A DNA stretch of 64,000 nucleotides from Limnohabitans sp. B9-3 (GTDB taxonomy: Bacteria; Pseudomonadota; Gammaproteobacteria; Burkholderiales; Burkholderiaceae_C): assembly GCF_002778325.1 (NCBI RefSeq), contig NZ_NESI01000006.1, positions 124,001-188,000 of the forward strand, written 5' to 3'. The translations under genes were made by a program, and so were the position numbers. Numbering within the stretch: the first letter of the stretch is position 1; each line of letters opens with the position of its first letter. Below the pieces are notes generated by a model, which was not told the origin of the DNA, made no database searches, and saw only the letters and a program-made list of their open reading frames with translations. Positions 25,875 to 34,131 of this stretch are shown piece after piece.

Positions 25875-26959
25875 GGAAGCCCTTCAGCAGACCTCGCTTG
25901 ATACAACGCGACGCCTGCCTCGTTCAAGATGCGCGTCACTGCGCCTTGGTGCAACAGGTAATTGAGGCAAGCGACACTCTCGCCAGTGGCGAGGTTGAGC
26001 AAACCAGCATCGGTTTCGTCGATGCTGCGGCCAAACAAGGTGGTGAAAACATCGACCACGCGTTTGGGCTGTTTCAAACTTTGACGCAAGCGCTCCAGCG
26101 TGCGTACTTGGGCCAAGGCCAAGTAATCAAGTCGGGCATGCAAACCGCGAAAGCACTCGTTATGCGAAGGCAGCACCAGCACATCATCGGGCACTTCCTG
26201 CTTGAGCTTGGCCAATGACGCCAACCACTCTTGCATGGGGTTGGCATCCGGCTCAGTGGGATGCACCGACACGTTGGACGAAATGCGTGGCAGCACTTGA
26301 TCGCCAGAAATCAAGAGCTTGCGATCTTCGCAATACAAACACGCGTGCTCGGGCGAATGCCCAGTCCCCACAATCACCCGCCAAGTGTGTTGCCCAATTT
26401 GAATGCGCTCGCAGTCTTTGATGCGGCGGTAACTTTCAGGTAAGGCATGGATGTACTTCCCAAAATTCCCGAAGCGGGCTTGGTAGTTTTCAATGGCAGC
26501 GCCCGACCAACCCGCCCGACGATAAAACGCCAAGGCATCCTCAGGCGCTTGGCGCCCAGAATCAGCAGCGAGCACACGGCAATTCAAATACTCAAGTCGC
26601 GTCATCCACAAGCGGCATTTGAATTTGCGCGTCAACCAACCCGCAATGCCCACATGGTCAGGGTGCATGTGCGTCACAAAAACTCGGGTCAACGGCCGTT
26701 GCTCCGTGGCGTTGGCAAAGATTTGACGCCAAGCGCTCAGGTTCGCCTCGGTCTGCATGCCCGTGTCTACGATGGCCCAGCCGTTGTCGTCTTCAATGCC
26801 CCACACATTGATGTGATTGAGCGTGATGGGCAAAGGCATGCGCATCCACACCACGCCGGGGGCAACTTCAATCACCTGCCCCACTTCTGGGACTTTCTCA
26901 AACGGGTAGACAAGTGTGGGCTTTTCAAGCCGATCGCGCGGCGGTGTGACTTCAGTCAT
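25871..26959 (-). CDS. Metallo-beta-lactamase-fold hydrolase
   Basis: The 362-residue protein carries the metal-binding motif FVTHMHPDHVGIAG. The second histidine lies in VGTGHSPEHACLYC, the aspartate in LISGDQVLP and the last histidine in LPSHNECFRG, so the two-metal site is complete. A C-terminal winged-helix-like region of about 90 residues follows. Its start overlaps the GntR stop as ATGA, which places it last in the apionate-type operon. It might hydrolyse a lactone or ester intermediate such as a sugar lactone, but similar proteins act as thioesterases; the substrate is unknown. Confidence 0.85.
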   Translation of the reverse strand: MTEVTPPRDRLEKPTLVYPFEKVPEVGQVIEVAPGVVWMRMPLPITLNHINVWGIEDDNGWAIVDTGMQTEANLSAWRQIFANATEQRPLTRVFVTHMHPDHVGIAGWLTRKFKCRLWMTRLEYLNCRVLAADSGRQAPEDALAFYRRAGWSGAAIENYQARFGNFGKYIHALPESYRRIKDCERIQIGQHTWRVIVGTGHSPEHACLYCEDRKLLISGDQVLPRISSNVSVHPTEPDANPMQEWLASLAKLKQEVPDDVLVLPSHNECFRGLHARLDYLALAQVRTLERLRQSLKQPKRVVDVFTTLFGRSIDETDAGLLNLATGESVACLNYLLHQGAVTRILNEAGVALYQARSAEGLP

Positions 26960-27663
26960 AAGTTAGCTTGCCGGTATAAGTCGCTTGCGCGAGTCAGGTG
27001 ATCGGTCATGGCCTTGACAGCCCCTGGCACATCATGGGCGGCAATCGCATCGATAATTTTTTGATGCTCCGCCAAGGTGAGCTCTTCGGCACCTGGCGCA
27101 CGAACAATGGACTGGTAATACGCACTGGCCCAGCCAAACAAAGCCTCCACGATGGCCGGGAAAATCGGGTTGCCGGTGATGCGGGCAATCTCGCGATGAA
27201 AAGCCATGTCTTTTTTCATGAACTGATCCAAATTGACCATGGAAGCTCGGTGGTCTGCTTGTCGCGCTTGCAGCCTCAGCACGTCATCGGGTGTGGCTTT
27301 TTCAGCAGCGAGCTTGACCATACCGGTTTCTAAAAACAGCCGCGCTTCTTTCAGATGATCCAGCGTTTCAGGCTGCATACGTAACAAATGGCGAGCGCCG
27401 CCAGCAATTTGATCGATCAGCAAATGCGCAGTGGGCACCACCACCCTCGCCCGCTCGCCATGAGAAATTTCCACAATCCCCGAACGCGCCAACTCTTGCA
27501 GCGCCTCGCGCACAGCCACGCGACCCACGCCATACACCTCCATCAACTCACGCTCCGAGGGCAGTTGGTCACCAGGGCTGATCTCACCGGACTCAATGCG
27601 TTGCATGAGTCGATCAAGTACTTCTTGGTAGAGCTTTCGTCTTTGGATAGGTTCAACAGTCAT
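26956..27663 (-). CDS. GntR-family (FadR subfamily) regulator
   Basis: The 235-residue protein has an N-terminal winged helix, with LPSERELMEVYGVGRVAVREALQELARSGIVE as the signature at about residues 32-65. The all-helical FCD effector domain follows, with Asp/His metal-ligand positions in the FHREIARITGNP region. It lies 15 bases after the sugar-acid kinase gene and is coupled to the hydrolase. It is therefore the likely regulator of this catabolic operon, responding to a sugar-acid metabolite. The first residues MTVEPIQRRKLYQEVLDRL are a typical start. Confidence 0.9.
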   Translation of the reverse strand: MTVEPIQRRKLYQEVLDRLMQRIESGEISPGDQLPSERELMEVYGVGRVAVREALQELARSGIVEISHGERARVVVPTAHLLIDQIAGGARHLLRMQPETLDHLKEARLFLETGMVKLAAEKATPDDVLRLQARQADHRASMVNLDQFMKKDMAFHREIARITGNPIFPAIVEALFGWASAYYQSIVRAPGAEELTLAEHQKIIDAIAAHDVPGAVKAMTDHLTRASDLYRQANL

Positions 27664-27678
27664 GGCATGAATCTACCA

Positions 27679-29070
27679 TCATGCGAATTGCCCCGACCGC
27701 ACCTGCCCGTAAAAGCTGGCCGAACCCAACTGCCCGCCTTTCAACGCGACTTCCAAGCCATCGCGTAGGGGATCGTTTGACCAAGCGCGACACAAAGGCA
27801 CGCCCGGGGCCATGCCAGCCTCCACCGTCAACGCTTGAATGCCCAAGTGGCTGCCCACAGCACCCGAACTGTCGCCCCCAGCCACCACGATGCGGCGAAT
27901 GGTGGAGCCGTCGAGTACCTGCCGCATGATTTCGGCCAGCACTTGGCCGACACGTGCAGCAGCATCGCTTGTACTCATCTGCGCAACCGAGGCGGAGCTT
28001 TCAAAGTTCAACACAGCTGGGTCATCGGGCCCTTCGGCTGAAAAAATGATGGGCGAAACATTTTTCGCAATAGCGGCCAACGCTCCCACAACCAAACGTG
28101 CAATTTCTGCGTCGACTTGCTGCGGGTCCAAACATTTGGCGATGTCTAAACGTTCGGTGGCAAAGCCGTTGGCCCGCGCCCACTGAATTTGGGCCGCACT
28201 CATGGGGGAGCAACTGCCGCTGACCACGGCAATGCAAGGTACCTCGAAGGCCACGGGCAAGCTCGGTGTCGCGGGAATCAACCCCTGCTGACGCCAATAC
28301 GCCGCCAGTGCATATTGCAAGCCTGATGAGGAAGCACTGAACACGCCTTGACCCCGGTTCTCCCACACCAATCGCCCAGCTTCAATTTGACTGGCCGTGT
28401 CGGCCACATCAATCATGACCACAGGAGCGTCGTCCCCTTGCAGGGCTGTGCAACGTGCTTGACCTACGCCCTCGGAGAGTTCGGCCAAGTCAATCAGTTC
28501 AATGCGACGCGGCGTTTGCGCCGCCAAATGCACGCGCAAGTCACCCTCTTGCATGGGGGTGACGGGATGGCGTGACATGGTGGGATGACGATCAATGCGA
28601 TGCACAGCACCATTGGCTGCCGCAAACAAATGCCCAAACACTTGGTAGCGCTTGAGCCGCGGCGCCCCGACCACCATCGGCGACCAAGTCGATGCAAACG
28701 TGTTCACACCCGAATCAATCGCCTGACCAATCGATCCCACGCGCGGCGATGAGTCAAAGGTGGAGCACACCTTGTATTGCAAAACGGGTGCACCCAAGTC
28801 GCGCAAGCGTTGAAACACAGCAGGGAGTTCACGCCTCATCCATTCAGGGCTTTTGCCGCGCGATTGACCGGCCAAGCCTATGCAGCGCATGTGCCCAAAG
28901 CGCGCTAGATCTTCAAGTCGGGGCACGTCCAAAAATAAAACAGTGGGCACACCGGCTGCAGTGAAGGCTTCCATCACGTCGGTGGAGCCCGTGAAATCAT
29001 CACCGTAATAGGTGAGCAAAAGTCCATCAGGCCAAGCGGTCGAGGTAGCGTTTGACATGGGCATGGGCAT
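27679..29070 (-). CDS. oiaK: Four-carbon acid sugar kinase family (DUF1537), likely 3-oxo-isoapionate kinase
   Basis: This 463-residue DUF1537 kinase phosphorylates acid sugars with ATP. The N-terminal domain begins LLTYYGDDFTGSTDVMEAF with the conserved Asp pair. The C-terminal nucleotide-binding domain holds VVAGGDSSGAVGSHLGI and GMAPGVPLCRAW. Its neighbours are a RuBisCO-like protein and an apionate oxidoisomerase-like protein. This trio is known from D-apionate degradation, where OiaK phosphorylates 3-oxo-isoapionate. The ATG at 29070 overlaps the preceding stop (TGATG); ATGs at 29064 and 29058 are alternatives. The symbol rests on context as much as on sequence. Confidence 0.8.
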   Translation of the reverse strand: MPMPMSNATSTAWPDGLLLTYYGDDFTGSTDVMEAFTAAGVPTVLFLDVPRLEDLARFGHMRCIGLAGQSRGKSPEWMRRELPAVFQRLRDLGAPVLQYKVCSTFDSSPRVGSIGQAIDSGVNTFASTWSPMVVGAPRLKRYQVFGHLFAAANGAVHRIDRHPTMSRHPVTPMQEGDLRVHLAAQTPRRIELIDLAELSEGVGQARCTALQGDDAPVVMIDVADTASQIEAGRLVWENRGQGVFSASSSGLQYALAAYWRQQGLIPATPSLPVAFEVPCIAVVSGSCSPMSAAQIQWARANGFATERLDIAKCLDPQQVDAEIARLVVGALAAIAKNVSPIIFSAEGPDDPAVLNFESSASVAQMSTSDAAARVGQVLAEIMRQVLDGSTIRRIVVAGGDSSGAVGSHLGIQALTVEAGMAPGVPLCRAWSNDPLRDGLEVALKGGQLGSASFYGQVRSGQFA

Positions 29071-30311
29071 CACCAAAAAGTCAAAGCACGTTGCAAGGCG
29101 GGGCGGTCTTTGGCATAGCTGACCAAATCCACACCCGCTTCGGCTGCTTCCCACGCTTGGCGCAGCGCCGTGACACCACAAGACACGCCATCGGGATGAC
29201 CAAAAATACCGCCACCCGCCGTGCAAATCAAATCGGCATTGCCCAACGCGGCATAGGTGTCGTGCGCTTGCAGGCCCGTTTGGGCCGAGCTGAACACGGG
29301 CACGGCTTGCATGGGCGCGTCCGCAAACAGGGGTGTGATCACCGAACGCGCAGAGGCAATGACTACCGCATCGGGTTCGCTGAATTTGTTGCGCAAACCA
29401 TTCACATGCAAATGGTCGACGCCCGCCAAGCGCCAAATTTGTTGCCAGGCGGCAAAGTCCCAGCCCACGTATGGGCTGCGGCTCAAGTAGCCCCAGCCTG
29501 CGCGGTGCGCATGGATGGGCAAGGTGCTGTGCTGCCTGAAGGCGCTTAGACCAGTCAGACCCACGGAATTCAAGCACACCATCACACACGAGCCTTGGTG
29601 CTTGAGCACCCAATCGTGGCGACGCTTCATTTGGTCAAGGTTACCGGTGATGTTGAAGGCCACCATCACTTGACGCCCCATCTTTTGCGAGGCGTCGTTC
29701 ACCACGCGCATCACGGCTTCTACGCGTTGGTCAAAGGGGCAGTAACTGCCATCGGCTTGCAGTTCATCGTCTTTGATGAAGTCAATCCCACCATCGACCA
29801 AGAGCTGCACTTGCTGGGCCGTTTCAGCAACACTCAAACCCACGCTGGGTTTGATGATGGTGCCAATCAACGGCCCTTTGGCCACGCCACTCAAACGACG
29901 TGTACCTGCCATGCCAAAGGCGGGGCCCGGATAGGCTTTGGCAAACGCGGGCGGCAAGGTTAAATCCAACAAACGCAAACCCGATACTTGTGCCAGCTCG
30001 AACAAATTGCCAGCGACCGTGGCCATCAAGGTGGGCAAACAAGGCCCCATGTTCTCTAAGGGCCAAGACAGTTCCAGCAAACAACGTGTGTAAGTGTTCG
30101 ACTTCATGCCACCCGGCAAGCTAGGCTCGCCCACGGTTTCTAAGATCTGCAATGACTCCACCCGTGCGCCAGAGCGCTCTTTCAGAGCCGGTGTTTCCGT
30201 CGCGAGTTTTAAAAATGTGCCACTCGACTGCTCGCCCGCGATCACCTCTGCAGCGCGCATCGGATCATCACCTGTCTCCAACCAATATCGGGCGTAAATT
30301 CGTTCGCTCAT
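29070..30311 (-). CDS. RuBisCO-like protein (form IV), likely 3-oxo-isoapionate-4-phosphate processing enzyme
   Basis: The 413-residue protein has the RuBisCO large-subunit fold but is not a CO2-fixing enzyme. It keeps the lysine of GTIIKPSVGLS, the metal-binding GGIDFIKDDE (carbamylated Lys and acidic ligands), the histidine region HAHRAGWGY and a loop-6-like NGLRNKFSEP. In D-apionate pathways a RuBisCO-like protein cleaves or decarboxylates 3-oxo-isoapionate-4-phosphate. Which of the two reactions applies here cannot be told by eye. The ATG at 30311 was chosen; the ATG at 30329 lies against the terminator T-run. It is translationally coupled to the kinase. Confidence 0.82.
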   Translation of the reverse strand: MSERIYARYWLETGDDPMRAAEVIAGEQSSGTFLKLATETPALKERSGARVESLQILETVGEPSLPGGMKSNTYTRCLLELSWPLENMGPCLPTLMATVAGNLFELAQVSGLRLLDLTLPPAFAKAYPGPAFGMAGTRRLSGVAKGPLIGTIIKPSVGLSVAETAQQVQLLVDGGIDFIKDDELQADGSYCPFDQRVEAVMRVVNDASQKMGRQVMVAFNITGNLDQMKRRHDWVLKHQGSCVMVCLNSVGLTGLSAFRQHSTLPIHAHRAGWGYLSRSPYVGWDFAAWQQIWRLAGVDHLHVNGLRNKFSEPDAVVIASARSVITPLFADAPMQAVPVFSSAQTGLQAHDTYAALGNADLICTAGGGIFGHPDGVSCGVTALRQAWEAAEAGVDLVSYAKDRPALQRALTFW

Positions 30312-30329
30312 CTCAGTACTTTCTTGCAT

Positions 30330-30364
30330 AAAAAAAGACGACCTCAAGAATGAAGGTCGTCTTT
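30330..30364 (-). terminator. Rho-independent terminator/attenuator between the TRAP binding protein and RuBisCO-like genes
   Basis: The arms AAAGACGACCT (30334-30344) and AGGTCGTCTTT (30354-30364) pair perfectly over 11 bp around a 9-base loop, followed by a 7-T run on the minus strand. It lies 15 bases after the binding-protein stop and 19 bases before the next gene. It should make the periplasmic protein more abundant than the enzymes downstream. Confidence 0.9.
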
Positions 30365-30379
30365 CAGAGTGACTTCGCT

Positions 30380-31360
30380 TTACTTGTATTCTTGAATTTT
30401 GCGAATATTGTCAGCGCCAAACTCTTTCGAATAATTGGCATAAGCCGGGCGCAATGCATCACGGAAGGCCACACCGTCAACCTTGCGGATCACGGTCATG
30501 CCCTCTTTCTCAAGTTGCGCAATGCCATTGGCCTCGTCTTCGTTCACCTTCTGGCGTTGCGCGACGTTGGCCTTTTTGGCGGCCTCATAAAACACCTTTT
30601 TATCGGCCTCGCTGAGCTTGTTCATCAAGCGCGGAGAAGTCAAATACAGAGCAGGCGAATAGACATGACCCGTCAACGACAAATGCTTTTGCACTTGCGA
30701 GAACTTGGAGGCCAAGATGACAGGAATCGGATTTTCTTGACCATCGACCGTGCCTTGTTGCAACGCCCCGAACACTTCAGGGAAGGCCATAGGTGTTGGT
30801 TGAATTCCAAACGCACGGTAGCCATCCATATGCACTTTGTTTTCCATGGTGCGCATCTTCAAACCAGCCGCATCCTCAGGCTTGACGATGGAACGTTTGC
30901 TGTTGGTCATGTGGCGAAAGCCATTTTCAGTCCAAGCCAAGGCCACCAAGCCTTTGGCTGGAAATTTGCTCAACAACTCTTGCCCTGGAGGGCCGTCAAA
31001 ATACTTGCGCGCATGATCGTAGTCGCGGAACAAAAACGGGATGTCGACGATCTTCACCTCAGGCACAAAGTTACCAACGGGTCCGGTCGATGTGTTCACG
31101 ATGTCGAGCGTACCAAGCTGCACCGCTTCGATCATTTCACGTTCACCACCCAACGAACCGCTGGGAAACTGCTGACATTTGTAACGGCCTTGTGTGCCTT
31201 TTTCAATTTCATCGCACAACACCGTCGACCCCACCCCGTAATGCGAGGTGGCAGCGGGCGTGTACCCGATCTTCAAAATGGTTTGAGCACTGACTGAACT
31301 CAACGCCAACAATGAAGCGGCAGCGATGGATGCGAAACGCACTGTCTTTTGAAATGTCAT
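30380..31360 (-). CDS. dctP: TRAP transporter solute-binding protein (DctP family)
   Basis: The 326-residue protein has a signal peptide (MTFQKTVRFASIAAASLLAL, cleaved near SVSAQ) and the DctP fold. Signatures include FPSGSLGGEREMIEAVQLGTLDI, LKMRTMENKVHMDGYRAFG with the conserved ligand arginine, and QGTVDGQENPIPVI. Such proteins capture sugar acids or carboxylates for a DctQM permease. Neither permease gene is in the window, so it depends on one encoded elsewhere. AAGGAG precedes the ATG by 5 bases. Position in the operon suggests that the ligand is apionate or a related acid. Confidence 0.93.
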   Translation of the reverse strand: MTFQKTVRFASIAAASLLALSSVSAQTILKIGYTPAATSHYGVGSTVLCDEIEKGTQGRYKCQQFPSGSLGGEREMIEAVQLGTLDIVNTSTGPVGNFVPEVKIVDIPFLFRDYDHARKYFDGPPGQELLSKFPAKGLVALAWTENGFRHMTNSKRSIVKPEDAAGLKMRTMENKVHMDGYRAFGIQPTPMAFPEVFGALQQGTVDGQENPIPVILASKFSQVQKHLSLTGHVYSPALYLTSPRLMNKLSEADKKVFYEAAKKANVAQRQKVNEDEANGIAQLEKEGMTVIRKVDGVAFRDALRPAYANYSKEFGADNIRKIQEYK

Positions 31361-31407
31361 GAAGTCTCCTTGGGGTCTACGTTAGAAGGGCAAAAGGTGC
31401 AAAAAAA

Positions 31408-32238
31408 TCAGGTAATGCGCTCAATGCTGTCGGCAATTTCTTGGTGATCAAAAATTTGCTTCCAGTCATCGCGCATCAGGCGTGGCTTACCGAAGGTGAT
31501 GGCTTTGTTGCAAGCGTCAGAAAACTGTCCTGGGACTTGTTTGAAAATCACAGCTGCCAAAATGGTCATGTGGCCCAGCAAAAAATCGCGCGCCGCATCG
31601 GCAGGTACACCGCGAGAAACGACCTCATCCATCGCCTCGCGCATCACATCCAGCAAGGTGGCGCACACGGTTTCCGACAAGCCGGGCTCCAACAACGCCA
31701 TTTGCTCAACGGTCACACGGTAAGAACGCAAGATCGGTTGGTAAATGGTTTTGGCAATGTCCTCACCCAAGTCAAAAGCTTCGTCTGGCCCTTGCATCAA
31801 AGCGCTGACGATGGATTGCGCAGCGCTCACACCACCAAAGTAATCTGGCGCTCCCGGCGCGTGGACCTCGGAGCTGAAGATGCTAGGGTGGCATGGATGC
31901 GCCACGAAATACGTCAAATCAGGCCGCTTGGGCAAATGGCCAGCAAATGGCGCTGCAGCATCCAAAGTCATCACCATGGTGCCGGCTTTGAGCTGGGGAG
32001 CGATCTCGGCGGCGAGCTTGCCAATCAAGTTATCGGGCACAGCCAAAATGACCACGTCCACATCTTTCAGGGCATCTTCGACCGAACAACAGGCAATGCC
32101 CAACTCGTCTTGCAGGCGCTTGCGCCCCACTTCACCCACTTCCACATGGCGCACTTGGTAAGGTGATCCCACCAAGTTCTTCGACAAGCGTGCGCCCATC
32201 TTTCCGCCAGCGCCAAACAAAGCAATTGATTGTGTCAT
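31408..32238 (-). CDS. apnO: ApnO-like D-apionate oxidoisomerase
   Basis: This 276-residue NAD-dependent oxidoreductase has the N-terminal Rossmann motif ALFGAGGKMGARLSKNL. A helical domain includes AHPCHPSIFSS and LLGHMTILAAVIFKQ, which match the phosphogluconate-dehydrogenase-like family of ApnO. ApnO converts D-apionate to 3-oxo-isoapionate, the substrate of the kinase encoded downstream. It is the first gene of the operon, ahead of the TRAP binding protein. The assignment rests on the family pattern plus the kinase and RuBisCO-like genes; a ketopantoate-reductase-like role is an alternative. The upstream gap to 32378 holds an imperfect CTAGGA/ACCTAG repeat near 32296-32318. Confidence 0.75.
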   Translation of the reverse strand: MTQSIALFGAGGKMGARLSKNLVGSPYQVRHVEVGEVGRKRLQDELGIACCSVEDALKDVDVVILAVPDNLIGKLAAEIAPQLKAGTMVMTLDAAAPFAGHLPKRPDLTYFVAHPCHPSIFSSEVHAPGAPDYFGGVSAAQSIVSALMQGPDEAFDLGEDIAKTIYQPILRSYRVTVEQMALLEPGLSETVCATLLDVMREAMDEVVSRGVPADAARDFLLGHMTILAAVIFKQVPGQFSDACNKAITFGKPRLMRDDWKQIFDHQEIADSIERIT

Positions 32239-32378
32239 CCATGGTCTCCACTCATATAGTGGCGTGATGGTATGACGAGTTAACCAGTTGAAGGCCTAGG
32301 ACATGTACCTAGCCCATGGGTTCAATTTCAGGATCTGTGCCTCAGCGTACGGACGGTAGAAAGAGTTAAAGAGACCAT

Positions 32379-34106
32379 GTGCTTGTTGCCGCGCAGTTCG
32401 CGAGCTACATACCGAAAGCCCATGTGATTAAAGTTTCTTGGACTTCTTATCTCGTTTTCTTGCTATCACATGAAGCCATGGCGCAAACCATGCCAAGTGC
32501 GGGTGGTCAGATGCAGCAAATACCCGCAGTACCGACACTGCCTGCACCGTTTGCACCAACCAGCGCTTTGCCAGAGTTGCTGTTTCAAACGCCCCTGAAC
32601 AACACACGTGCGTCGAATCCGCAAGCAAGCACGTTTGTAGCCATGCGTTTGCAGGTGACAGGCGCCAGCATTTACGCCGAGTCCGAGCTGGTCAAGGCGT
32701 CTGGTTTTGAGTCGGGTCGCGCGTTGAACTTCGCCGCCTTGGCTGACATGGCCGACAAAATCACCCAGCACTACCGACGCGACGGTTTCATCGTGGCTCG
32801 TGCCTACTTGCCCGCGCAAGAAATCAAAGACGGGCTGGTGACCATCACGGTGCTGGAGGGCCAATATGGCCAAGTCCAGGTGAACAACACCAGCTCGCTT
32901 AACCCTGCACTGCCCTACGATGTGTTGAACGGTTTGTACAACGGCGATGTGATTGCCAGCGCGCCTTTGGAAGAGCGATTGCTGCTGCTCTCCGACGTGC
33001 CGGGTGTGCAGGTGCGCTCGTCCTTGGTGCCCGGTGCATCCGTGGGGTTGTCAGACTTGATCGTGGAGGTCAAGCCCGGCGTGCGCGTCAGTGGCAGCCT
33101 AGACGTGGACAACGCGGGTAACCGCTACACGGGCGAAAACCGCATCGGCGCAACACTCAATCTGAACAACCCCACAGACAGAGGCGACCTCATCACCCTG
33201 CGCGGCTTCACCTCAGGCGCGGGGTTGCAATATGTGCGTGCGGCCTATCAAACACCAATCGGCAGAGGCCGCATCGGCGCGGCCTACAGCGATTTGTCCT
33301 ACGCGCTAGGTCGTGAGTTCAAAGCCCTTGACGCCCATGGTCAAGCACGTATTGCCACCTTGTTTGGCAATTACCCCGTGCTTCGCTCCGGCAACACCAA
33401 TGTGAACGTGGGCTTGAGCTTGGACAGCAAGCTGCTTCAAGACCGTGCGGACGCCATCCCTTCCGTGAACGACAAACGGGTACAGGTGGCAACTGCCTCC
33501 TTGTACGGCGACCACAAAGGCGCATCGAGGTCGGCTGGCGTGAGCCGTTATTCGCTGGCATGGTCGTTGGGAAACCTCCAATTACAAACACCCACCGCAC
33601 ATGCCGTTGACGCCAAAACGGCCTTGAGCCACGGGACCTACAACAAGCTGGCTTTTGCTTTATCGCGCTTGCAACCCACCCCGATCAACCGCATGTCCCT
33701 GTTTGCCTCACTGAGCGGACAAGTGGCCTCCAAAAATTTGGATGTTTCAGAAAAGATGGCGCTGGGTGGCATGTACGGCGTGCGGGCCTACCCAGAAGGC
33801 GAAGCTTATGCCGATGCGGGCTATCTGTTGACGCTGGAAGTGAGACAACAACTGCCTCTTCCAGTCACGGACCAAGTGCATATGGCTGCATTTGTTGACA
33901 CAGGCCTCGTCAAGCTGAGCCAGAGCCCTTGGACCTCGGCCACCAACACACGACACCTGAGTGGCGCAGGCGTTGGTTTGTATTGGACACGTTCAAGCGA
34001 GTTTTCGGTTCGCATGTTTTATGCGCGCAAGTTGGGCGATGGGGTGGCCTTGTCCGCCCCCGACAGATCGGGGCGGTTTTGGGTCCAAGCCGTGACGTAT
34101 TTCTGA
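32379..34106 (+). CDS. Two-partner secretion outer-membrane transporter (FhaC/ShlB family)
   Basis: This is the TpsB protein that exports the large exoprotein encoded next. From the GTG at 32379 it has 575 residues. A signal-like segment VSWTSYLVFLLSHEAMAQ is followed by a Pro-rich linker. POTRA domains come next (MRLQVTGASIYAESELVKASG to VTITVLEGQYGQV). The C-terminal half is a 16-strand beta barrel with the conserved loop motif GVRAYPEGEA, and the last residue is phenylalanine (AVTYF). A GTG at 32424 would give a more compact signal peptide and is a real alternative. The gene is divergent from apnO and is followed 25 bases later by its partner. Confidence 0.9.
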   Translation: MLVAAQFASYIPKAHVIKVSWTSYLVFLLSHEAMAQTMPSAGGQMQQIPAVPTLPAPFAPTSALPELLFQTPLNNTRASNPQASTFVAMRLQVTGASIYAESELVKASGFESGRALNFAALADMADKITQHYRRDGFIVARAYLPAQEIKDGLVTITVLEGQYGQVQVNNTSSLNPALPYDVLNGLYNGDVIASAPLEERLLLLSDVPGVQVRSSLVPGASVGLSDLIVEVKPGVRVSGSLDVDNAGNRYTGENRIGATLNLNNPTDRGDLITLRGFTSGAGLQYVRAAYQTPIGRGRIGAAYSDLSYALGREFKALDAHGQARIATLFGNYPVLRSGNTNVNVGLSLDSKLLQDRADAIPSVNDKRVQVATASLYGDHKGASRSAGVSRYSLAWSLGNLQLQTPTAHAVDAKTALSHGTYNKLAFALSRLQPTPINRMSLFASLSGQVASKNLDVSEKMALGGMYGVRAYPEGEAYADAGYLLTLEVRQQLPLPVTDQVHMAAFVDTGLVKLSQSPWTSATNTRHLSGAGVGLYWTRSSEFSVRMFYARKLGDGVALSAPDRSGRFWVQAVTYF

Positions 34107-34131
34107 CCAGCCCAAATGAAAGACCCACACC

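Noticed and set aside
29070..30311. RuBisCO-like gene considered as a carbon-fixing RuBisCO
   Set aside because: The operon holds an acid-sugar kinase and oxidoisomerase and no Calvin-cycle gene. The active-site sequence fits form IV proteins.
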